Source: Oscillospiraceae bacterium | GTDB taxonomy: Bacteria; Bacillota; Clostridia; Oscillospirales; UBA929 | Reading direction: 5' to 3' | Length of the DNA: 6,121 bases | NCBI GenBank assembly: GCA_009777435.1 | Contig: WRLW01000098.1 | Coordinates: 1 to 6,121 of the forward strand | Shown: piece by piece, positions 1 to 6,108 of the stretch | Numbering within the stretch: the stretch's first letter is position 1 | How the letters are laid out: every line of letters starts with the position of its first letter | The notes under the pieces: model-generated | The model's database searches: none | What the model saw: only the letters and a program-made list of their open reading frames with translations | What the model was told of the DNA's origin: nothing | Program-made: the position numbers and the translations under genes

Positions 1-478
1 GGATCAGGCCGCGCCGCTGGGAGATATATTCGTAACGGTCACCGGATGCAGGGACGTAATCATAGAGCGCCACCTTAACGCCATGAAACACAACGTCATC
101 CTGACCAACGCCGGGCATTTCGACGTGGAGGTCGATGTGGCGTGGCTTAGGGCCAACGCGAAGAAGCGCCTCGACAGGCGGCGCAATATCGAGGGCTTTG
201 TAATGGAGGACGGCCGCGTTCTGAACGTGCTGGCCGAGGGGCGGTTAGTCAATCTGGCGTCGGGCAACGGCCATCCCGCGGAAATCATGGATATGAGCTT
301 CGGCGTTCAGGCGCTTGCGCTCAAGGACTTGGCCGAACGCGGGCGCGGGCTGCCCGTCGGCGTTTACGAGGTGCCGCGCGACATCGACGCGCGCGTGTCG
401 GCTTATAAGCTGGCCGCGCTCGGCGTGACCATAGACAGGCTGACGCCTGAACAGGAAGAGTATCTTAAAGGATTTTAG
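1..478 (+). CDS. ahcY: S-adenosylhomocysteine hydrolase, C-terminal part (5' end outside window)
   Basis: AhcY is a cytosolic NAD-dependent enzyme that reversibly splits S-adenosylhomocysteine into adenosine and homocysteine, relieving product inhibition of methyltransferases. The reading frame is open from the window edge (first full codon at base 2) to TAG at 476-478, giving 158 visible residues, so well over half of a usual protein of about 400 residues lies outside. Visible family marks are GDIFVTVTG near the start (end of the NAD-binding Rossmann region), NAGHFDVEVD shortly after, and NLASGNGHPAEIMDMSFG, which carries the conserved His-Pro and MDMSF of the C-terminal substrate/cofactor region. 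The protein ends in LTPEQEEYLKGF, without the Lys/Tyr-containing C-terminal extension of the eukaryotic-type enzyme, so it resembles the short Thermotoga/clostridial form. The ATG at 83 is an internal Met, not the start. metK follows 33 bases downstream, probably in the same operon and in the same methyl cycle. Confidence 0.95.
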   Translation, partial: DQAAPLGDIFVTVTGCRDVIIERHLNAMKHNVILTNAGHFDVEVDVAWLRANAKKRLDRRRNIEGFVMEDGRVLNVLAEGRLVNLASGNGHPAEIMDMSFGVQALALKDLAERGRGLPVGVYEVPRDIDARVSAYKLAALGVTIDRLTPEQEEYLKGF

Positions 479-497
479 CTGTGAACACAGCGGAGGA

Positions 498-506
498 AAG
501 GGTGAT
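498..506 (+). promoter_or_regulatory. Ribosome binding site of metK, with an overlapping second SD-like motif
   Basis: Two anti-SD-complementary stretches lie between ahcY and metK: GGAGG at 492-496 and AAAGGTGAT at 498-506. The second places its AAAGG core nine bases before the ATG at 512, which supports that start. GGAGG alone would sit nine bases before an in-frame TTG at 506. The conserved MetK N terminus (M-A-x-K-L-F-T-S-E-S) begins at the ATG, so 512 is preferred. The TTG reading would add only two residues. Confidence 0.6.
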
Positions 507-511
507 TGACC

Positions 512-1693
512 ATGGCGCATAAGCTTTTTACTTCCGAATCGGTCACCGAGGGGCATCCCGACAAGGTGTGCGACGCGATTTCAGATTCGGTTCTCGACGC
601 GATAATAGCGAAAGACCCTATGGCGCGCGTGGCGTGCGAGAGTATCTGCACGACGGGCATGGCGCTGGTGATGGGTGAAATCTCCACCGAATGTTATGTG
701 GATATCTCGCAGGTGGTGCGCAATACAATAAGCCGCATCGGCTATAACGACTCGCGCGCCGGCTTCAGCGGCGGCTCGTGCGCCGTGCTGACCGTCATAG
801 ACGAGCAAAGCCCGGATATCGCGCTCGGCGTGGACAACTCGTTTGAGTATAAGGCCGGCCGCGAAAGCGACGCCGATCTTATCGGCGCCGGCGACCAGGG
901 CATGATGTTCGGCTACGCCTGCGACCAGACGCCGGAGCTGATGCCCGCGCCCATTTCATGGGCGCACAAGCTGACGCACCGCTTGGCCGAGGTGCGCAAA
1001 AACGGCATTTTAGACTGGGTGCTGCCCGACGGCAAGTCGCAAGTGACCATAGAATATGACGGAAACGGCGCCGCGCTGCGCTGCGAGGCTATTGTCGTAT
1101 CGACGCAGCACAGCGAGTCCGTCGATATAAAAACCCTGCGCGACGGTATCATGGAAGCGGTCATCAAGCCGGTGATACCCGCCGGCCTGATCGACGGCAA
1201 GACCAAGATATTCATCAACCCCACCGGGCGGTTCGTGGTCGGCGGGCCGCAGGGCGATTCGGGTCTCACGGGCCGCAAAATCATCGTCGATACCTATGGC
1301 GGCTACGCGCCGCACGGCGGCGGCGCGTTCTCGGGCAAGGATCCGACTAAGGTAGATCGCTCCGCTTGCTATATGGCCCGCTACATCGCCAAAAATATTG
1401 TCGCCGCCGGCTTAGCCAAAGAGTGTATGCTTGAGCTGGCCTACGCGATAGGCGTCGCGCGCCCGGTTTCGGTTTTGGCCGACACCAAAGGCACGGGCAA
1501 GCTGCCCGACGACAAACTGGTCGCGCTGATAAACGAGAAATTCGACCTGCGGCCCGCCGCAATCATAAAAAGCCTTGACCTGCGCCGCCCGATATATGCC
1601 CAGACCGCCGCATACGGTCACTTTGGCCGCAGTGATATCGACCTGCCGTGGGAGCGCGTCGATATGGCGGACATCCTGAAAGACAGCCTATGA
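512..1693 (+). CDS. metK: S-adenosylmethionine synthetase (methionine adenosyltransferase)
   Basis: MetK condenses ATP and methionine into S-adenosylmethionine, releasing phosphate and pyrophosphate. It is a cytosolic enzyme, usually a tetramer, that needs Mg and K ions. The product is 393 residues, a normal family length. Seen directly are the N-terminal FTSESVTEGHPDK (His15 in the ATP-binding segment), the signature hexapeptide GAGDQG at 125-130, the phosphate-binding signature GGGAFSGKD at 269-277, and NPTGRFVVGGPQGDSGLTGRK at about 236-256. All key motifs are intact and no frameshift is seen. The start at ATG 512 is set by the conserved N terminus and by an AAAGG core nine bases upstream; an in-frame TTG six bases earlier has no family support. 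The gene lies 33 bases after ahcY, matching its role in the methyl cycle. Its TGA stop overlaps the ATG of wecC by four bases. No S-box or other SAM riboswitch is visible directly upstream, as expected for an internal operon gene. Confidence 0.98.
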   Translation: MAHKLFTSESVTEGHPDKVCDAISDSVLDAIIAKDPMARVACESICTTGMALVMGEISTECYVDISQVVRNTISRIGYNDSRAGFSGGSCAVLTVIDEQSPDIALGVDNSFEYKAGRESDADLIGAGDQGMMFGYACDQTPELMPAPISWAHKLTHRLAEVRKNGILDWVLPDGKSQVTIEYDGNGAALRCEAIVVSTQHSESVDIKTLRDGIMEAVIKPVIPAGLIDGKTKIFINPTGRFVVGGPQGDSGLTGRKIIVDTYGGYAPHGGGAFSGKDPTKVDRSACYMARYIAKNIVAAGLAKECMLELAYAIGVARPVSVLADTKGTGKLPDDKLVALINEKFDLRPAAIIKSLDLRRPIYAQTAAYGHFGRSDIDLPWERVDMADILKDSL

Positions 1694-2895
1694 TATCGTC
1701 GGTCTGTGTTCTGGGACTGGGTTATATAGGTCTGCCCACCGCGGTCGCGTTCGCGCGGGCCGGGCTTGACGTGCTGGGCGTGGATATCGACACAGACGTG
1801 GTGGACAGGCTGCGCCGAGGTGAAACCCACGTTGAGGAAAACGGGCTGGCGGACGCTCTGGCGGACGCTCTGGCGTCGGGACGCCTTACCTTCGCGGCAA
1901 AGTGCGCGACCGCCGACGCTTACATAATCACGGTTCAGACCCCGCAGCGCCAAGGCGCCGGCGGAACGCCCGTCTCCGACCTGTCGTATGTGCGCGCCGC
2001 GGCGAGGGACGTCGGCGGCGTTATAAAGCCGGGCCAGATAGTGGCGCTGGAATCGACGGTGCCCCCGCTTACCACCCGGATGGTTCGGGACGAGACGGCG
2101 GCCGCCGCCGGCCTATCACCTGATAGCATAAGGGCGGCGCACTGCCCGGAGCGGGTCATACCCGGACGCATAATGACTGAGCTGGCGGAGAACGACCGCA
2201 TTGTGGGCGCCGACGACGACCATACGCGGCGCGAGGCGCGCGAGCTGTACGAACGCATACTTACCAAGGGCAGGGTATACGTCACCGACACGGTGACGGC
2301 CGAGCTGTGCAAGCTGGCCGAGAACACGTTTCGCGACGTAAACATAGCCTATGCCAATGAGCTGTCGGTCATCTGCCACAAGCTCGGCGTTGACGTCTAT
2401 GAGCTTATCGGGCTGGCGAACCGGCATCCCAGGGTGAATATACACACGCCCGGCGCGGGCGTGGGCGGTCACTGCATCGCCGTGGACCCTTGGTTCATCC
2501 ACGAGGCGTTTCCTGACGACGCGCGGCTTATCGGCGCGGCGCGCGGCGTCAACGACGGCAAGCCGCGCTTCGTGGCCGAGCGCGTCGCGGAGAACATGGA
2601 GCCGGGCGGCGGTGTGTGTGTATTCGGTCTGGCTTACAAGCCCGACGTGAGCGACCTGCGCGAAAGCCCCGCGCTCGTGCTGTGCGGCATACTTGACGGC
2701 ATGGGCTATAAGGTGCGCGTATGCGAGCCGAACGTGGCCGCCGCGAATATAGGCGGCTATGACAATCTGACCGTCGAGCAGGCGCTGTCGTGCGGAGCCT
2801 ATCCGGTGATAGCTATGGCGCACGGCGCGTTCAGGGACGTGAGGGACAGGCTTGCCGCCCTCGGGGCGTTTGACTGCGTGGGGCTGCTGAGGTAA
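1690..2895 (+). CDS. wecC: UDP-N-acetyl-D-mannosamine dehydrogenase, WecC-like
   Basis: This belongs to the UDP-glucose/GDP-mannose dehydrogenase family, which uses two NAD molecules to oxidise a sugar C6 alcohol to an acid. The WecC branch makes UDP-ManNAcA for surface polysaccharides. The product is 401 residues, slightly shorter than E. coli WecC. The Rossmann motif GLGYIG is at residues 9-14. CPERVIPG and KLAENTFRDVNIAYANE (Lys208 and Asn212 being the usual catalytic-site residues) lead into NRHPRVN and GVGGHCIAVDPWF, with the thioester-forming Cys262. FGLAYKPDVSDLRESPA in the C-terminal domain is also typical. The wording around NRHPRVNI and AVDPWFI favours WecC over UDP-glucose dehydrogenase; exact substrate is inferred. 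Start ATG 1690 overlaps the metK TGA as ATGA, and no strong SD precedes it, so translation probably depends on ribosomes finishing metK. The upstream in-frame GTG at 1648 would add 14 residues inside metK and has no family support. No partner such as the UDP-GlcNAc 2-epimerase WecB is in the window. Tandem stops (TAATAA) end the gene just before the terminator. Confidence 0.9.
   Translation: MISSVCVLGLGYIGLPTAVAFARAGLDVLGVDIDTDVVDRLRRGETHVEENGLADALADALASGRLTFAAKCATADAYIITVQTPQRQGAGGTPVSDLSYVRAAARDVGGVIKPGQIVALESTVPPLTTRMVRDETAAAAGLSPDSIRAAHCPERVIPGRIMTELAENDRIVGADDDHTRREARELYERILTKGRVYVTDTVTAELCKLAENTFRDVNIAYANELSVICHKLGVDVYELIGLANRHPRVNIHTPGAGVGGHCIAVDPWFIHEAFPDDARLIGAARGVNDGKPRFVAERVAENMEPGGGVCVFGLAYKPDVSDLRESPALVLCGILDGMGYKVRVCEPNVAAANIGGYDNLTVEQALSCGAYPVIAMAHGAFRDVRDRLAALGAFDCVGLLR
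1846..1875 (+). repeat. 12-bp in-frame tandem repeat, 2.5 copies, inside wecC
   Basis: The unit CTGGCGGACGCT occurs at 1846-1857 and again at 1858-1869, followed by a half copy CTGGCG at 1870-1875. It encodes LADALADALA in the helix after the first Rossmann strands. As remembered, this region has the same length in E. coli WecC, so the repeat does not clearly represent an insertion. Loss or gain of one unit would keep the frame. Confidence 0.85.
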
Positions 2896-2896
2896 T

Positions 2897-2932
2897 AAAA
2901 AGCCCTGTGTCCGGCAACAGACACAGGGCCTT
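2897..2932. terminator. Bidirectional intrinsic terminator between converging operons
   Basis: There is a perfect 10-bp stem: GCCCTGTGTC at 2902-2911 pairs with GACACAGGGC at 2920-2929, with an 8-base loop. Read on the minus strand, the stem is followed at once by five T (A-tract 2897-2901), a strong terminator for ktrB-ktrA. Read on the plus strand, it is followed by CTTGTGCTGTTCTTATTT, a looser T-rich tail that should still stop the ahcY-metK-wecC transcript. It lies 6 bases past the wecC stop and 9 bases past the ktrA stop, so both convergent operons share it. Confidence 0.9.
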
Positions 2933-2941
2933 GTGCTGTTC

Positions 2942-3598
2942 TTATTTAAGCGCGCTGATGGCGCTCAGCTCGTGCTTGGAGCCAAGCACGGTAAGCACGT
3001 CGCCTTGGAGCAGAACCCTATCCGCGTTTGGGGAAAAGCCGACCTCCCCCGTCTCCGCGCTGCGGATGGCGATGACCGTTACGCCGTATTTACGGCGTAA
3101 ATTGTTTTTCATAATGCTTTTATTGACCCAGTGCTGCGGCGTTATAAGCTCCACTATACCGTAATCGGGCGATATCTCAATGTAATCAAGCATATTCTTC
3201 TGCGTCAGCGAACGGGCGGCTCGTTTGCCCATATCGTGTTCCGGGAGTATGACTTTATCCGCGCCGATGAGGGACAGGATTTTCGAGTGCCGTTCGTTTT
3301 GCGCCTTGCATACAATCTTTTTGGCCCGCATCTCCTTCAGCAGCATGGTCGTCAGGATGCTGTCCTCTATGCTGCCGGCCATAGCGACCACCACGCAGTC
3401 AAAATTGTGGACGCCTAAGGAGCGCAGCACAGCCTCGTCCTTGGTGTCGCCTATAATCACGTTGGTCACATGGTTCATGACCCCGGCGACATTCTCCTCG
3501 CGCTCGTCCACCGCCAAAACCTCGTGCTTCATGCCGTGCAGCTCGGCGGCGAGCGAGCTGCCGAACCGCCCCATGCCTATAACCAAAAACGACATCAT
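2942..3598 (-). CDS. ktrA: Potassium uptake regulatory subunit KtrA (RCK/TrkA family)
   Basis: KtrA is the cytoplasmic, ring-forming RCK protein that gates the KtrB potassium channel-like transporter, opening or closing according to bound ATP/ADP (in some relatives NAD(H) or c-di-AMP). The product is 218 residues, the usual KtrA size. The N-terminal TrkA_N Rossmann domain (about residues 3-130) shows GMGRFG at 8-13, an acidic pair DE at 31-32 at the end of the second strand, and VVVAMAGSIEDSILTTMLLKE at about 69-89. The C-terminal TrkA_C domain (about 140-215) contains YGVTVIAIR and ends LLQGDVLTVLGSKHEL. The start is the first of two consecutive ATG codons (3598, then 3595); GGGAG at 3610-3614 lies 11 bases upstream. 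An in-frame TTG at 3619 overlaps that SD and is rejected. ktrB ends 24 bases upstream, so the pair forms one operon. A c-di-AMP-binding role for the TrkA_C domain is possible from the family but not shown by sequence alone. Confidence 0.94.
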   Translation of the reverse strand: MMSFLVIGMGRFGSSLAAELHGMKHEVLAVDEREENVAGVMNHVTNVIIGDTKDEAVLRSLGVHNFDCVVVAMAGSIEDSILTTMLLKEMRAKKIVCKAQNERHSKILSLIGADKVILPEHDMGKRAARSLTQKNMLDYIEISPDYGIVELITPQHWVNKSIMKNNLRRKYGVTVIAIRSAETGEVGFSPNADRVLLQGDVLTVLGSKHELSAISALK

Positions 3599-3609
3599 AA
3601 TATATATCG

Positions 3610-3616
3610 CTCCCTT
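3610..3616 (-). promoter_or_regulatory. Ribosome binding site of ktrA
   Basis: On the minus strand, AAGGGAG lies between the ktrB stop and the ktrA ATG at 3598, with 11 bases (an AT-rich GATATATATT stretch) in between. The rather long gap suits the first of the two adjacent ATG codons and argues against the upstream TTG at 3619, which lies beside the SD itself. Confidence 0.7.
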
Positions 3617-3622
3617 CAAGCG

Positions 3623-4975
3623 TTAGCCCATCATCACCCATGTGTCGGGGTACTTTGTCTTATCCGCGAGGTTGCGGTTCAGGAAGGCCGCCATGCCCAA
3701 GGTCATAATCCCGACGCGCCCGAAGAACATATACAGCATTATTATAATGAGCGGCGCGGGCGCGAGGGCGGGGGTTATCCCATGCGTCAGGCCGCAGGTC
3801 GCGATGGCCGAAACCGTTTCGGACACTATGCCCGAAAAGGGCAGCCCGGGCTGTATAAGCGCGATGGCGGCCGAGCCTGTCAGGACGGCGGCCGTTACCA
3901 TGACCATGATGGAAAGCGCGCTTATGACCTGCGGCGCGGGTATGGTGCGTCCGAAAACCGACAGCCTGCTCTTGCCGCGCAGTGAGCTGACGGCCGACAA
4001 AACAAGGATGCCCGCCGTCGTGTTTTTGATGCCGCCGGCCGTCGAGCCGGCCGAGCCGCCGATAAACATCAGCGCGGCGGCCATGAACTTCGACACCCCT
4101 CTAAGCGACGCCTGATCGACCACGCTGAAACCGCCCGACCGCGGCATGACGGCCTGGAAAAGGCTCGCGAGCGCCGCGTTGGCCGGCGTCATGCCCCCTA
4201 TGGTATCGGGGTTGCCCCTCTCGGCCATGAAAAAGAATACCCAGCCAAAAGCGATAAGCCAAAACGAAACGGCAAGCACGAGCTTCGAGTGCAGGTGCAG
4301 ATTCCGAAACCGGCGGCGGCGCAATATGTCCTCCCAGACGAAAAAGCCCAGCCCGCCGGCGAATACCAGCAACATAACGGTCACGGCCACAAACGGGTCG
4401 CCGGAATACGACGTGAGGCTTGAAAACGGCGCGGCGCCGCCCAGCAAATCAAAGCCGGCGTTGCAAAAGGCCGATACCGAATGGAATACGCCCATCCACA
4501 GGCCCTTCCACAGCCCGTACCGGCCCGCGAAGCGGCTCCAAAGCACGAGCGCCCCCAGCCCCTCGACGGCAAACGTCCCGATCAGCACATGGCGTATAAG
4601 CCGCACGACGCCCTCGATATCCTTCAGGCTGAGCGACTGCACTATCAGCAGCCGCCGCGACAGGTCGATTTTCCTGTTCATTATAAAAAAGAATATTGTT
4701 GTGACCGACATGAACCCAAGGCCGCCTATCTGTATAAGGCACAGAATGACGGCCTGCCCGAACGCGCTCCATGTAAGCGCGGTGTCGGCCACCGTCAGCC
4801 CGGTTACGCATGTGGCCGACGCGGAGGTGAACAGGGCGGTCAGAAAGGGCGCGGCCGCGCCGCCGCGCGCCGAGACCGGCAGCGCCAGCAGCAGCGCGCC
4901 GGCCGCTATGACGGCCAAAAAGCCCAGCACAATGACGCGGGCTGGATTGAGCAGCGCTCGTTTGCCGTTAATCAT
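3623..4975 (-). CDS. ktrB: Potassium transporter membrane subunit KtrB (TrkH/KtrB superfamily)
   Basis: KtrB is the integral membrane subunit that carries K+ (coupled to Na+ in characterised members), built from four repeated M1-pore loop-M2 units. The product is 450 residues, typical for KtrB and shorter than TrkH. Four pore-loop segments with selectivity-filter glycines are visible: ATCVTGL (54-60), SAFCNAGF (168-175), MPRSGGF (277-283) and AIATCGLTHG (390-399). FIGGSAGSTAGGIK at 304-317 is the glycine-rich intramembrane gating loop of the third repeat. Hydrophobic helices are obvious at about 12-33, 72-98, 126-146, 196-213, 231-251, 349-373 and 407-431, and FFGRVGIMTLGMAAF near the C terminus is the usual closing segment. 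The start ATG overlaps the TGA of the upstream reductase gene (ATGA), with GGAGAGG at 4986-4992 ten bases before it. ktrA follows 24 bases downstream. The length and the neighbouring KtrA-sized gene favour KtrB over TrkH/TrkG. Confidence 0.95.
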   Translation of the reverse strand: MINGKRALLNPARVIVLGFLAVIAAGALLLALPVSARGGAAAPFLTALFTSASATCVTGLTVADTALTWSAFGQAVILCLIQIGGLGFMSVTTIFFFIMNRKIDLSRRLLIVQSLSLKDIEGVVRLIRHVLIGTFAVEGLGALVLWSRFAGRYGLWKGLWMGVFHSVSAFCNAGFDLLGGAAPFSSLTSYSGDPFVAVTVMLLVFAGGLGFFVWEDILRRRRFRNLHLHSKLVLAVSFWLIAFGWVFFFMAERGNPDTIGGMTPANAALASLFQAVMPRSGGFSVVDQASLRGVSKFMAAALMFIGGSAGSTAGGIKNTTAGILVLSAVSSLRGKSRLSVFGRTIPAPQVISALSIMVMVTAAVLTGSAAIALIQPGLPFSGIVSETVSAIATCGLTHGITPALAPAPLIIIMLYMFFGRVGIMTLGMAAFLNRNLADKTKYPDTWVMMG

Positions 4976-5997
4976 TCCGGCGCGACCTCTCCGGCTAATA
5001 TGCCGTTGTAATCCGCCAGATTTTGGCGCAGGAGGGCCGGCGTGTCCAACTCATAGGGGCAGTGGCTTTTGCATTGCCCGCAGTCCTCGCAGCCGGCGAT
5101 CCTGCCCATCATGGCGCGCCCCTCGTCCGAGAGCCAGTGCGCGGACGGGCTGCGCCTTATCAGCCGTATCATCCGCGCGCACAGGCTTATGTGGATTTTG
5201 GCCGGGCAGACGGGCATACAATAGCCGCAGCCGCGGCAGAAATTTCCGGCCAACTCAACCCTGTCTCGCTCTATCACAGCTTTTATACCCTCGGTCATGG
5301 CCGGCGGGTCTTTGGCGAAGCCTAAAAATTCATCCAGCTCGCGCTCGCGCTCTATGCCCCAGATGGGCAGTACGCTGTCAAAGGCGTCTATCCAGGCATA
5401 GGCGGCGTCGGCCCTTGTTATCAGGCCGCCGGCCAGCGCTTTCATGGCGATGAAGCCCACGTCCTTTTGGCGGCACAGCTCCGTGAGCGCGATTTCGCCG
5501 GCGTCAGACAGGTAGGACAGCGGGAATTGCAGCGTGTCGTAAGCGCCGGATTTGACGGCTTCCTCGGCCACCGGGCGGCGGTGGCTGGTTATGCCTATAA
5601 AGCGGATCTTGCCCTGCCCTTTGGCCTCTGTCATGGCCTCGTAAAGGCCGGAGCCGTCGCCGGGCAGCGGGCAGGATTCCGGCCCGTGGAACTGATATAT
5701 GTCTATGTATCCGGTTTTCAGCATGTCAAGGCTTGTGTGAAGGTCTTTCCAAAACCCCTCCGCCGTGCGCGACGCGGTTTTGGTCGCGATAACTATATCG
5801 CCGCGCACACCGGAGAGCGCCGCGCCGATTTTACGCTCGCTGTCGGAATAGGCCCTCGCCGTGTCGAAGAAGGTAATACCCGCGTCATAGGCCCCGCGCA
5901 GGAGCCTGACGGCGGCGTCCGCCGCGACGCGCTGAATGGGCAGCGCCCCGAAGCCGTTTTTGCCCGACCTGATGCCGGTGCGCCCTAAAACCACCAT
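4972..5997 (-). CDS. Aldo/keto reductase with C-terminal 2x[4Fe-4S] ferredoxin domain
   Basis: This is a predicted cytosolic oxidoreductase of the aldo/keto reductase family, in the group with an attached ferredoxin domain common in anaerobes. The substrate is unknown. Residues 1 to about 235 form the TIM-barrel part: LGRTGIRSGKNGFG at the start, then the catalytic tetrad Asp45 and Tyr50 (FFDTARAYSDSE), Lys73 (IATKTA) and His104 (QFHGP). KIRFIGITSH at about 130-139 and FIAMKALAGG at about 182-191 are further family segments. Two full CxxCxxCxxxCP motifs follow, Cys254/257/260/264 and Cys303/306/309/313, which should bind two [4Fe-4S] clusters. The two motifs are about 38 residues apart, as in the bridged ferredoxin (Fer4_17-like) fold. 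The length, 341, is somewhat short for the group but nothing is missing. The start ATG 5997 has GGGGAG seven bases upstream and a promoter just before that, making it the first gene of the operon. Its TGA overlaps the ktrB ATG. No link to potassium transport is known to me. Confidence 0.9.
   Translation of the reverse strand: MVVLGRTGIRSGKNGFGALPIQRVAADAAVRLLRGAYDAGITFFDTARAYSDSERKIGAALSGVRGDIVIATKTASRTAEGFWKDLHTSLDMLKTGYIDIYQFHGPESCPLPGDGSGLYEAMTEAKGQGKIRFIGITSHRRPVAEEAVKSGAYDTLQFPLSYLSDAGEIALTELCRQKDVGFIAMKALAGGLITRADAAYAWIDAFDSVLPIWGIERERELDEFLGFAKDPPAMTEGIKAVIERDRVELAGNFCRGCGYCMPVCPAKIHISLCARMIRLIRRSPSAHWLSDEGRAMMGRIAGCEDCGQCKSHCPYELDTPALLRQNLADYNGILAGEVAPE
4986..4992 (-). promoter_or_regulatory. 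Ribosome binding site of ktrB, inside the reductase gene
   Basis: On the minus strand, GGAGAGG lies within the last codons of the reductase gene, ten bases before the ktrB ATG at 4975. It shows that ktrB can recruit ribosomes itself as well as take them from the overlapping upstream gene. Confidence 0.7.
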
Positions 5998-6004
5998 GCC
6001 TTAT

Positions 6005-6010
6005 CTCCCC
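6005..6010 (-). promoter_or_regulatory. Ribosome binding site of the aldo/keto reductase gene
   Basis: On the minus strand, GGGGAG (within AAAGGGGAGAT) lies seven bases before the ATG at 5997. This is a strong SD at good spacing and fixes that start. Confidence 0.85.
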
Positions 6011-6019
6011 TTTGCGGCT

Positions 6020-6048
6020 ATTGTACCACATGGCGGCAAGCATAGCAA
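6020..6048 (-). promoter_or_regulatory. Sigma-A type promoter of the reductase-ktrB-ktrA operon
   Basis: On the minus strand, a -35 box TTGCTA (6043-6048, four of six matches to TTGACA) and a -10 box TACAAT (6020-6025, five of six matches to TATAAT) are separated by exactly 17 bases. Transcription would start near 6012-6014, only a few bases before the SD, giving a very short 5' leader of roughly 15-17 bases. That leaves no room for a leader riboswitch such as the c-di-AMP (ydaO) class that controls ktr genes in some Firmicutes. Confidence 0.75.
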
Positions 6049-6065
6049 TTCCTAAGCGCGCCGTC

Positions 6066-6085
6066 GGGGTTACGTACCCCCCCCC
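6066..6085. repeat. Short GGGGT/ACCCC inverted repeat running into a C9 homopolymer
   Basis: GGGGT at 6066-6070 and ACCCC at 6076-6080 can pair around the loop TACGT, with the palindrome TACGTA at 6071-6076. The right arm continues as an unbroken run of nine C (6077-6085) that ends exactly at the GTAG head of the next hairpin. The stem is short, so function is uncertain. It may be flanking sequence of the neighbouring repeat element, or a slippage-prone tract. Confidence 0.45.
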
Positions 6086-6108
6086 GTAGGGACGCACAGT
6101 GTGCGTCC
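6086..6108 (+). repeat. REP-like palindromic element: GTAG head plus 9-bp perfect hairpin
   Basis: GTAG at 6086-6089 is followed at once by GGACGCACA (6090-6098), a single G, and TGTGCGTCC (6100-6108), which is the exact reverse complement of the left arm. A GTAG or GGAG tetranucleotide directly before a GC-rich hairpin is the layout of REP elements mobilised by REP-associated tyrosine transposases (RAYTs). Only one copy is seen because the window ends 13 bases later, so membership of a dispersed family is inferred. The one-base loop means a DNA cruciform or RNA hairpin would have to open several central pairs. There is no T-tract, so it is not a standard intrinsic terminator. It sits about 40 bases upstream of the -35 box, so an operator role is an alternative reading. 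Confidence 0.6.

Noticed and set aside
479..511. A SAM-responsive riboswitch or separate promoter before metK
   Set aside because: The gap is only 33 bases and contains just the SD motifs. There is no room for an S-box fold and no -10/-35 pair was found.
1648..1689. N-terminal extension of wecC from a GTG inside metK
   Set aside because: The family N terminus begins right before the Rossmann strand (VCVLGLGYIG), which fits ATG 1690. The added 14 residues are simply metK sequence in another frame.
2116..2823. Open frame of 235 codons on the minus strand inside wecC
   Set aside because: It is antisense to a clearly conserved gene. The translation is His/Arg/Ala/Val-rich with no motif and no SD-supported start was seen.
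3599..3619. Upstream TTG start for ktrA
   Set aside because: The TTG overlaps the Shine-Dalgarno sequence used by the ATG at 3598, and the extra seven residues are not typical of KtrA.
4034..4052. Repeated GCCGGCC palindromes in ktrB
   Set aside because: They fall in the codons for the glycine/alanine-rich gating loop (GGSAGSTAGG). Codon choice in a GC-rich gene explains them.
4146..5453. Long open frame (435 codons) on the plus strand across ktrB and the reductase gene
   Set aside because: It runs antisense to two genes with intact family motifs. Its translation is rich in Arg, Ser, Pro and Ala with no recognisable domain, as expected from a GC-rich shadow frame.
6086..6108. The GTAG hairpin as an intrinsic terminator or CRISPR repeat
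   Set aside because: There is no T-tract on either side and only one copy with no spacer pattern, so neither reading is supported.
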